NCBI GenBank assembly: GCA_014621425.1
Contig: JAANBB010000197.1
Span: 1-64,000, forward strand
Origin: Cylindrodendrum hubeiense
Lineage: Eukaryota; Ascomycota; Sordariomycetes; Hypocreales; Nectriaceae
Length of the DNA: 64,000 nucleotides
Reading direction: 5' to 3'
Part shown: piece after piece, positions 1 through 9,087 of the stretch
Numbering within the stretch: position 1 is the stretch's first letter
Layout: every line of letters starts with the position of its first letter
The notes under the pieces: model-generated
What the model saw: the letters and a program-made list of their open reading frames with translations, nothing else
What the model was told of the DNA's origin: nothing
Database searches by the model: none
Program-made: the position numbers and the translations under genes

Positions 1-2
1 CC

Positions 3-119
3 GTCGAGACCGAGAAGCCCGCTGAAGTCGAGGCACCTGTCGAGGAATTTGTCCAGGTCGAGAAGCCTGTCGAGGCCGAGAAGCCCGTCGAGGCTGAGGT
101 CGCTGAAGTGAAGAAGTAA
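3..119 (+). CDS. C-terminal end of an acidic Glu/Lys/Pro repeat protein (partial)
   Basis: An open frame enters from the left edge and stops at TAA 117-119. Its 38 visible residues are low-complexity, built from repeats such as VEKPVEAEKPVEAEV, and end in EVAEVKK. No domain can be recognised from this tail; such tails occur in fungal cytoskeletal, vacuolar and stress proteins, so no function is given. Most of the gene lies outside the window. Confidence 0.6.
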   Translation, partial: VETEKPAEVEAPVEEFVQVEKPVEAEKPVEAEVAEVKK

Positions 120-1352
120 TGGTGGTGTGCTGATGAAACTCTCACCACACATTCCCTCTTCATTAATCAGAAAATATCCGACGCCGTTGTTTGTATAAGT
201 GGCGCCTCTTGGAGACCCAAGAACCAAGTTTCAGGTTGCAGACGATTTCACGATTCACGATACGAAGTTCAGCCCCCAAAATGGTCTGACAGTTGCCTGG
301 TCAAAGGCAAAAGACCCCCAAAAAATTCATTGTCCTGTTTAAAGCGAGCTTTTTAACTATTACTGCTCTTGGAGCTTTCGTGCGACTTGGTTGAGAAGGA
401 CTGGTGATGAAAATGTTGTACTAGCTAATATAGCTTCCTAAATGTTGTCTAGTGAAGGTAGTTAATTTACTATAATCGCTATTATGGGAACTTCTTGATC
501 CGTTCTGTGATTGTTAACCATATCATGTTCAAGTCGGAGTGTGCCAAGACGCCACGACTTTAGCCTGTCTTTTCTTTGATGCACATGTGAATCATGTGGT
601 CTAAAGCTACTATGGCTTGACCTGAGGCTCCCAGGGGGTCAGCGCCTTGCTTTGTTCAACGAAAGCACATTAATAGCTGGCTTGGGTCTGTTATCGTTAC
701 CTGGATCACCTTATTAGCCGTGGACACCTCTGCAACTCAGGTTGGGATCTTGATACCGCGAGAAGCAATCGGCTAGGTGGATTCGTTGTCGAGATACGTG
801 TTCTCAATCAGCGTCCTCCGCGCAACTTTTCTATGGCCACAATTCGAAATGGAATGCTCCGATTTGGAATGATCACTCTTTAGATATCCACCAATGATGA
901 GCCCTGATGAGACCCCATATGGAGGGAAAACGCGACATTAGGTCAAAGGCGACGCCTTGAAGGTATAATCCGCCACCTGAATCCCAAAATGAGACACCTT
1001 CAGAATTTCGTTCGTAGTTAAACCTATGTGTGGCTCGGGTGAATGTAGATAGCCTCAAACATAGCACCTAGCGTCGCCTTTCCACCATCTATGCGGTCTC
1101 CGTCGTGATGATCGGAGTACAGTGTTTAGAGCTGCCAAAGTTGCCAGAGCATATGCCATACCATGATTACACTTACGAGTCAGAGGTGCCCTGCAGTATT
1201 TGCTATTATACATCGGGAGGGGCCTGGACGTCGCTCTGCCCAAGGAAATCCGAGAGATAGTCGAAATGCATAGAGTACAAAGACTCTGGTATCTGACGTG
1301 AGGGTTTCTGCCGTCGAGATTGTCGCATCTGTGGCTATGGTTACCGCGTGTA
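120..1352. other. Intergenic, no credible gene
   Basis: No gene-like reading frame was seen here. The open stretches are short and show no domain, no signal peptide and no fungal splice structure. The left part should hold the 3' region of the partial gene. Confidence 0.6.
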
Positions 1353-1478
1353 TTATGGGAGCCGCATCTTTCGTGGTTGCCCCATCTGTCGTTGTGGTTC
1401 CGCTTTGCATGGCGCTGCGTCGATTCCTGCCGCTGCCAGAGCCACGAAAGCGGCAGTAATAAACTTGATGTAAACCAT
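1353..1478 (-). CDS. Possible small secreted peptide, or the 5' end of a decayed gene
   Basis: ATG at 1478 opens a 41-residue frame. It begins MVYIKFITAAFVALAAAGIDA, a good signal peptide with a likely cleavage site before APC. The frame stops soon after (TAA at about 1355). A Thr/Ala-rich frame continues in another phase to about 1180, which would fit one indel in a longer secreted protein. I could not build an intron that joins the two without a stop. It may be a small effector-like peptide, a pseudogene or chance. Confidence 0.25.
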   Translation of the reverse strand: MVYIKFITAAFVALAAAGIDAAPCKAEPQRQMGQPRKMRLP

Positions 1479-3371
1479 TGGAGGTTTTCCTTTTTGAAAT
1501 ATTGAAAGTAGGGGTGATTGTGCGACACAACCCGTGATGGAATACGTAGTCTCTTCCAGTGAAGTGTGCATGTCCCGGCAACTCATTTCCACCGCTTGTG
1601 TGTTATCGGCCATACTATTTCAAACTCGTCTCGTCTCGCTTGGGGTAATGTCAGTAGTGAGACTCTAGATGCCACAATCGTACTATATACTCAAGTGTAA
1701 TTGGCTAGATTATGTGAGATGTTAGATCGTGGCAATCTACGGATCGTGACGATCTTGGATCGTGCCCACGATCCATGGAGCGATGCTCTAAAGTTGGTTG
1801 GCTGGAAGAAGTGGGTATGATTATCACTGCCAGACGATCAATTAAGGTTAACGTTAAGGCAATTGGACGGAACTAACGAAACAGCGGCAATCTCTCGCAG
1901 CATGGTCCACGCTCGAATTTGACAATCAGGGTCTCTTTGCTGACATACTCCATAGATGAGTTGGATAGCTTCCGCAATTACTACAGCCGTGATCGATCAT
2001 ACTGATTCTGATGAGGAGTCGCTCACTTTGGGACTAGTATAGTTTCACCTTGCCGCTCTCGGTCGTCTCGTGGTACCATGGTTGCATCGTACGATCCTGG
2101 CGCTTATTAGTCGGGCGGTTGGCCACCACCACCTTTACTCCTCCTCGAAGTATCTCTCTTGAATTCCACGAGACTGCACCGTTTACAAACCACTTGTGTT
2201 TGACAATGACGTGGCCAGTCTTGGCTGCGTAACAGGGTCTCTGGAGAAGGGGGATGCACGGTGCGGGAATAAAAAAAGAAAATAGGCGCAGGCTGCGCCG
2301 CTTAACTCTTACCTCACCGTCTTATCGGGCTGTCGTTGGGGGCCAAAACACATCTGTCTCTTGACATCGAGGGCTAAATATAGTAAGGGATTTGAGGTTC
2401 TGGATGGGCTGTAGATTGGTGGTGCCAGGTCAGGGCACCAAATGAGACCAGATAAATTAGATGAAGGGGTGGAATGGGATTCCTTCCTGTGTTTATACGG
2501 AGAATGTGGTGTATAGATGAAGGAATCCAGATGGGGGAAGTTGGTTTATGAACCATGAGTCATTGGGCATTGGTCCATCAACCGCCAAGGTTGTTACTTG
2601 TTTCTACCCTGCTCCTCTTTCTTAGCCCTCTCGCTCCCCCTCCCGCCCCCCCCCTCATGCTCGTCCTACGTCGCCTCATCTCATTGGCGACCTACAATGC
2701 AGCTGCGTGAACACGCACCAAGTCGACTGGCGCGCGGCTACGCAAGATTCGTCTCCCTGCAGCGAATCACTTAGTCCCCAGATTGGATCAATCGTCCTAT
2801 CGACTCCACCGCTTGTTTTCTGCTCTGCGAGTCCTGCTTCTCCCTTCTCCTTGGCAACCATTTGTCGTCAGCAACCAGCAAAACTTGTGTTAATCTGCCT
2901 TAAGAGTGGAGAAACTGTTGGTTCTGCACACATTCAAAACCAACTGGCATCCCCTTTGCAGGCTGCTGCCTGCTCAGCTGTATCCTGCTCTCTTCCGCTC
3001 TTTTCCGCTGTTGGTCAAAGCACTCCCAGTAAGTGGAAAAAATGCTCAGTTTGGTAATCGGTTAAGGCGACCCCTGCAGCACATGCTACGTGAATCGTAA
3101 CATCGATGCAGTCCTGTCCGTGCCGTGCATTCAGCCCTAGCCGTCATCCACAGACCCAAAGTTGGTTGCTTGTTATTCAACCGTGTAGGTTTAAGTACGG
3201 CTCTTGTCCACCAACTCGCCAAATGGACCCCATTCACTTCCTCAGTCGCTCTCTTTTACATACTTCCGAAGTATCCCTTCCTTAACTGCCTTTCCACACT
3301 CCAGGTTTAGTGCTGGCACACCCATTTTCATTCTCTCCGACTGCTTGGAGCGCCGCGCGCCAGGCACCGGA
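1479..3371. other. Intergenic and 5' region of the lectin-like gene
   Basis: No gene is supported. At 1720-1775 the motif GATCGTG recurs three times within 50 bases, followed by its reverse complement. The stretch 2580-3371 is pyrimidine-rich and probably holds the promoter and leader of the gene starting at 3372. Its open frames are Ser/Pro-rich and look like by-products of composition. Confidence 0.5.
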
Positions 3372-4847
3372 ATGTCGAACAGGGCCTCCTTTACCAACCT
3401 CCCGGAGGTCTATATCGATTCCGATGCAAACGCGCCTCAAGCTTTGTATATCGAACACAAAAACAACCACGACTGCTCCTCCGAGAGTTTTCCGGAGGCT
3501 GTCTGTGCGCCAAAAGCCGACGACCTCTTCCCAGCCACCTATACTGGTCGAGATGCTCCCTTGGTCTGTGGCCTAAAACGCCGTCTCTTCTTCACACTGG
3601 TAGCCATCTCAGCATTCCTCATTATCGGCGCCATAATTGGTAGTGTTGCTGGCGTTACTCTCACGAAAGAAACTTCCTCTTCCAATTCTGAATCGTCACT
3701 GTCCCCAAACGCCACGACCCCCTCTACCGCTACCGCTACCACACCCTCCTCCTCCACCGCTAGCACTACCGAGACACCGTCGTTTACCTCCAATACCACC
3801 TCAATTTTACCAAACTCCGGAATTGCAAGCGTAAATTGGACCAACTCCGCTGGGCTAAGCCACTACTACGTCTTTCACCAAAACCGATCCAACGACCTCA
3901 TTGCCTCCATCTGGGACTCACAAGGGCAGACTTGGGAAACTGTCAGTGTTTCGGCGAGCCTGAGAGAATGGGGGTTTGACTTTGACCTGGTTGAGGGGAC
4001 GCCTATTTCCGCGGTCGCCTGGTCCGATGAGGAAGCTGATTGGAACATCCGAGTGTACGATGTGCGGACTGGCAACTACCTCGTCGAGTTGAAGAAAAAC
4101 CTGGCCGATATAGATGGACGGTGGGTTCAAAAGGCGCTTGGCTCAAGTCAATGGATAAAAACGGCCGAGGGGTCGAACATCGCAGCGTGGCGCCCGAACT
4201 GTGGGGAGCACGACAATCCCATCGTCCTCTTATGGCAAGATGAAGATCAACACCTAGCCTATTCTACCAGCCAAGATTGGACCGACACACAATCTCTGCC
4301 ATCTGTTTCAGTCACAAACTCAAGTGGGCTTGCCATAACCAGCTTTGAAACGAGCTGTAATGCTTCTGATATCTCGTGGAGGTTCTATTTCGATTCAGAC
4401 GACACCATGCGAAGGATTTTCACGTCATCGAATTCATCGTTTTGGAGCATGGATCGTACGTAATACTTAAATTTCTCCCAGTGAGCCTCGGGGCAATACT
4501 AACGACTAAGAATAGCGAGCGAACTTGGCGATATGTCTTCCGCGTCCAAGACCAACTTTGCCGCCATTCGATATGATCCACCGCAGATCATTGTGGCGAA
4601 CATCGAAAACGATGGCGGCGTAGTAGCGCGCTGGATGCAAACGCCGCTGTGGTCCACTCAAACTCGCCCAACTCTTCACGGTTCGCCAGATGATATCAAG
4701 GTGTCAGCGGGATTTAAAGGCATTGCTGGAAACACCGATCGCAGAATGTACGGCATTGTGAACGGAGAGATTCACGAATGGTCATTTGAACCCGATGCGC
4801 CGATGGATTGGAATTATCAAGGTCAGGTTAAGACAGCACTTGATTAG
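3372..4847 (+). CDS. Membrane-anchored fucose-specific-lectin-like protein
   Basis: Two exons, 3372-4455 and 4516-4847, give 471 aa. The 60-bp intron has donor GTACGT, branch CTAAC and acceptor AATAG, and the phases match. A cytoplasmic N-terminus of about 70 residues with a conserved-looking start (LPEVYID, APQALY) is followed by a basic KRR and one transmembrane helix at about 74-96. A Ser/Thr/Asn linker follows, then a beta-propeller-like domain to the end with repeated Trp/Ser/Asn strands. This is the layout of the fungal fucose-specific-lectin superfamily: a type II membrane protein exposing a sugar-binding domain. Ligand binding is inferred from fold, not shown. An in-frame upstream ATG at 3204 would add 56 residues of poor composition, so 3372 is preferred. 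Confidence 0.75.
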
Positions 4848-5643
4848 AATTTGAGGGGGAGGGGTTAGGTATGGGGTGGGTTATTTTGTGTGTTGCAGAG
4901 TGTAGAAATGATGTTGAGATGATGAAATGATTGAAATGAAGTAGATTGGTAAATATTATTTATTATATAAGCAACTGTTATCTATTGGATATAGTGAGTC
5001 CACAAGGGAATAACAAATGCATCAAATCCAAGCTTGCCGCTGGTGGTGGCCTGCGCAATGTCATTCGTCAAGAAATTGGGCGTCTGTGAGATTCGAGGCG
5101 ATAATGAGAGAAGAAGAAAACAATCCACAACCTCTCTCGCATTGCTATAGCCACGAGAAAAGTGGATGCGAAGCATGATAGCTTTTCTTGGACCTAGCGG
5201 TCTTCCGAGTTCATTTTGTCGAGTCCTGTCAGTGCCGAGTCAGCCGGCACTGGAAGCTCAAGTGGGCTCAAATCAACCGTAGAGAGCCTGATATTGGCTT
5301 AAAAAAAAGCAATGACGTGTTAACAGGACGGGTACCTAAATATCATAATTATCCCATTTAATTTACTGCATTTTAGACCGACGGGCCAAACTGCGAAGGA
5401 TTTGTCAGAATTCGCCCCATGTTTTGCCCTGGCGCGGCGCTGATCCGGAGATAAGTGGGCAAAACTCGGCATCAAGCGGATTTTCCGGACCGGAGTTTGG
5501 GGGTTGTCAATTATTCCAATTTACGCCGCGGGATGAAGCAGCTATAAGTAGCAATGAATTCATTACAGACAAGATAAATCCAGTTCTCCTTACTCATCTC
5601 CTTTTCCTTTTCTCCAAATCACAATTTTTCCTAACTGCAAATC
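4848..5643. other. Intergenic; promoter of the short-chain dehydrogenase gene
   Basis: 3' region of the lectin-like gene, then the upstream region of the dehydrogenase. A TATA-like element (AGCTATAAGTAG) lies near 5540, about 100 bases before the ATG, followed by a CT-rich leader (TCCTTACTCATCTCC) typical of fungal transcription starts. No gene seen. Confidence 0.5.
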
Positions 5644-6465
5644 ATGGCGAGAATCTGGCTTGTCACAGGATCCTCCCGCGGGCTTGGTTTGGCCCTGGTT
5701 GAGGCCATCCTTAACTCCGGTGATTCAGTGGTTGCGACAGCTCGAAACAAGGACCAACTTAACCACCTGGTGGAGAAATACGGCTCCGATCGAGTCTTGA
5801 CGGCGACTCTCGATGTCACGGACAATGAGCAAGTCCTTCGCGTGGTAGAAAACGCACATAAAACATTTGGCCGCATCGACTTGGTGGTCAACAATGCAGG
5901 CTATGGCGAAACGACGTCGATTGAGGACTTCGATCCGGCGGCATTCCGCGCGCAGATCGACACGAACCTCTTTGGTGTAGTTAACGTCACCAAGGCCGTG
6001 CTTCCCATCATGCGTCAACAAAAGTCTGGCCACATACTCCAAATTTCCTCAATTGGCGGACGAGTTGGGTCACCAGGTCTTGCAGCCTACCAGGCTGCAA
6101 AATGGGCAGTTGGGGGCTTTTCAACAGTCCTCTCTAAAGAAGTCGCCCCATTCGGCATCAAAGTCACCGTTTTGGAGCCGGGCGGTATAAAGACAGATTG
6201 GGCATCATCTTCCATGATTCATAGCCCGATAAGCGAGCCATATGAGCAAACGGTTGGGGCGTTCAAAGGACTGAGAACACGCAATGTTGAAAACGGATCT
6301 GAGCCTGAGAAAATTGCATCTGCTATCTTGCACATCTCTCGAGTTGACAATCCCCCGCTTCGCCTCTTGCTCGGACCTGATACCGTCCAGTTGGCTAAGA
6401 CAACTGCGGATGAATTGGCTGCTTCAGATGAGAAATGGAGGGACGTGACAATGCTGTCTGTTTAG
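5644..6465 (+). CDS. Short-chain dehydrogenase/reductase (classical SDR)
   Basis: Intronless, 273 aa, a normal length for classical SDRs. The Rossmann glycine motif TGSSRGLG is at residues 8-15, NNAG at 83-86, the catalytic Ser at about 136 (ISSIGGRVG) and the YxxxK pair at Tyr149/Lys153. All elements for NAD(P)-linked alcohol/carbonyl chemistry are present. The basic Arg34 in ATARN after the second strand favours NADP. The substrate cannot be told; this SDR type is often annotated as an uncharacterised oxidoreductase near secondary-metabolism or detoxification genes. No signal peptide, so it is cytosolic. It converges on the metallopeptidase gene with 345 bases between. Confidence 0.9.
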   Translation: MARIWLVTGSSRGLGLALVEAILNSGDSVVATARNKDQLNHLVEKYGSDRVLTATLDVTDNEQVLRVVENAHKTFGRIDLVVNNAGYGETTSIEDFDPAAFRAQIDTNLFGVVNVTKAVLPIMRQQKSGHILQISSIGGRVGSPGLAAYQAAKWAVGGFSTVLSKEVAPFGIKVTVLEPGGIKTDWASSSMIHSPISEPYEQTVGAFKGLRTRNVENGSEPEKIASAILHISRVDNPPLRLLLGPDTVQLAKTTADELAASDEKWRDVTMLSV

Positions 6466-6810
6466 ACAAGAAATTATTTTCAAGACCCAGCCCTTGCTTG
6501 ACCCAGACATCTTTGCAGATTAATGGCTGTGAAAATTCTAAGCCCGGCGCTCAATCAATGAGAGACGTCTGGTCTACATGATAGCTTAATGGGTGTCACC
6601 TTATTCTTGCAAGCATGCCATTTAAGTCTCAAAAAGATAAAATATTAATAGTGCACTACAGCCAGCTGAGAACCACACTACTATACTAATACAGAATATA
6701 ATGGCAATTGCCCAGTTGTCTTCTCATACGTCTTCTCATACACCTTAAACCACTAAACCGACCCGCTCAACATATGTCCACCTCATACTTGAAGCTCCGA
6801 ATTGAATAAT
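6466..6810. other. Convergent 3' intergenic region
   Basis: Lies between the 3' ends of the dehydrogenase (plus) and the metallopeptidase (minus). AT-rich, as expected for two polyadenylation regions. Nothing else seen. Confidence 0.5.
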
Positions 6811-8285
6811 TTACAGGCACTGGTGGTAGAAGTCGTTGTGCTTGACGCACTTGAGGCCGGATGCGCACTTGGTAGCTCCGGTATAAGCCCGACCACCACC
6901 GCAGGCCTGCCATCGTCCTGCAGTAGCACCGGTGGGGGTAGCTGAGGGAGTGGGAGTGGCCACAGGGGTTGAGTTGAAAGAGTTGAAGTCGGGAGTCGGG
7001 AGGAACGGGGTAGCAACAGGAGCAACCGGGGTGATAGTGGGAAGATCATCGGAAGTTGTGGCCTCGTCGGAAGTGGTGGCCTGCTGGGAAGTGGCAACAA
7101 AGGCGGCAGAAGTTGCTACTTTCAGAGTTGACGTAGCCTCGACAATAGCCTCCTCAGTTGACGTAGCCTCGACAATAGCCTCCTCAGTTGACGTAGCCTC
7201 GACAGCCTCCTCGGTAGACGTAGCCTCCTCGACAGCAACCTCAGTCGTAACAGCGACTGCCGTGGTCTTGGTGGTCGCGGCCTTGGAGGTCGCTGCACTC
7301 GCCGATGTGGTCACCGCGCTGCTAGAAGCCCAGCCGTTCTCCTGAGAAAGCACATACCACCAGTTTCGGTACATCCAGCCGTCAAAGTCAGTAATCTCCA
7401 ATGAAGCGCCGGCGAGCATGATGAAGTTGGTCACTCCCGTGGGGGTCCAGTCGTAGAAATCATCCAGGCCAAAGGTGTGTCCCATCTCGTGAAGGAGGAT
7501 GTGGATGTTCTCGGTGTCGATGTTGTTCATGAAGTACTCACGGCCAACCTGCTGGCCCCAGCTGTAGCCAAAGCCACCGTCGAGACCGTCAGTCAGCCAA
7601 AGAGATTGGTCGAAGTGGGAGTCAGCTCCACCAGCGCAGGCGCTGTAGTCGCTATCGAGATGGGCGTCCCTGGAGCAACCAATGTTGCACATGGGGATAC
7701 CGTCAGCGTCAAGATCCGTGTAGACATCATAGCCGGTGGTGGAGCCCTCGAGGAGGCTGGTGTCCTTGACTGCCCAGCCGACGATGTTGATATCGACCTT
7801 GGTGTAAGGGAAGCCGTTGTATCCATACACCCACTTGAACCACTTCTGGTACTGGGCTTCGTAGACGCTGGCAATCTTGGTGCGCTCAGCTGCAGTGACG
7901 GTCTGGTTGGAGTCCCATCGAACGCAGATGTTCAGGTGGCTGCAGACTGTGATTAGTAACTCAAACTGATTGCGTTATCGAGAAACACCTACCCCTTATT
8001 GGCCATGACCTGGTGCCAGCCCCAGTTGGTGTTTCCATCAACTCCACCGTCGTAAGTGGAAACAACGTGATCCCAGACCTCCTTGAGGGGGGTCGTCAAG
8101 TCCGAAGGTGGGCTCCAGCCCGTGGCTCGCTTGACGGGGCGGTTTCTGCTCTGGTGCTGAAAAACGCGCTTGGAGTTTTGCTTGGACTCAAGATCCTTCC
8201 AAACGGATCCGTCAAGATCGGAGAGGGCAGTGGCGGCGACGGTGAAGCCGGCCAGGACGATTGCGGGAATCCCGGAAAAAAGCAT
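6811..8285 (-). CDS. Secreted metzincin-type zinc metallopeptidase with C-terminal CBM1
   Basis: Two exons, 8285-7993 and 7939-6811; intron GTAGGT..TGCAG keeps phase. 473 aa. A signal peptide (MLFSGIPAIVLAGFTVAATA) is followed by a prodomain-like stretch with KR sites. The catalytic domain has HEMGHTFGLDD at about 248-258, a full HExxHxxGxxD zinc motif. A low-complexity linker follows, with near-perfect repeats of TSTEEAIVEA. The last 36 residues (WQACGGGRAYTGATKCASG ... YHQC) match a family 1 carbohydrate-binding module with its paired cysteines. Protease and CBM1 together suggest an enzyme acting on proteins bound to cellulose or cell walls; the substrate is inference. It lies 716 bases from the end of the upstream subtilase gene, same strand. 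Confidence 0.85.
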
Positions 8286-9001
8286 TTTGGCAATGAATGA
8301 ATGAATGAGAAAAGACTGGAATTGTAAAGAATGAATGAGTGAAAATCCGAACCAAGCGGAGTGAATGAATGAAAGACTTAGTTTGCGATACAAACCAACA
8401 AGACGGAGGAGCAAACCGGTATATATTCTTCGGCACTGACATGCCAGGAGGAGACGGCTTTTACGCGATGCTCCTATGGGCCACTAATAATAATTTCCCG
8501 CCTATAGAGACAGGATAAAGTGGTTTACGAAGGTAATTAGCTGCTAAAGCTGTGACATGAAACAGGGTCGCCACGGAGTGTCTAGGCTGGATTTGGCAGT
8601 GAAACCCGGTAGTCTGGCCAAAATCAGATGTCGTTTGTTTTGCCCCCTGTTGGCAGCTCGTACTTTCTTGCCTTCTTAAAGTTCAAGCATAACTTTGAAG
8701 GCTACGAAAATCCCGGGCTGTCGGGTACCTGAACCTTTGTCGCGAATTGACAGCCCAACTCTTCATATTTTTCACAAAAGATGCAGCCGATTCAGGGTCA
8801 GATCGAAAACAAGAAGCCGACTCCACTCTTGTCATCTCCCAACGCGTTTTGCATGTTCCACACCTCGTAAAAATATCCACCTGACATGGTTCGTGTACAA
8901 CACGTTGCAAAAGGTCGTGAGACGAAGGGTAGATTTGTGAAATTATTCGTCCTAATTAGATAAGGAGTGGTAGTAATATATACCAGAAAGTTAAATTATT
9001 T
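8286..9001. other. Promoter of the metallopeptidase gene
   Basis: No gene. The part next to 8285 carries repeated ATGAATGA/GAATGAATG tetranucleotides (8291-8375) and a TATATA stretch at about 8421. It is the likely promoter and leader of the metallopeptidase and also holds the 3' end of the subtilase. Confidence 0.5.
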
Positions 9002-9087
9002 CTATATAAAAGCCATAAGAATGCCCATCGCCAAGGTCGACATGATAGCAACAACACCGCTAGGAGCGTGCGATGGTGCACTGCCAG

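Noticed and set aside
2707..3057. 116-residue plus-strand frame
   Set aside because: Ser/Pro/Cys-rich and without domain, directly before the lectin-like gene; best explained as a promoter and leader with pyrimidine-rich composition.
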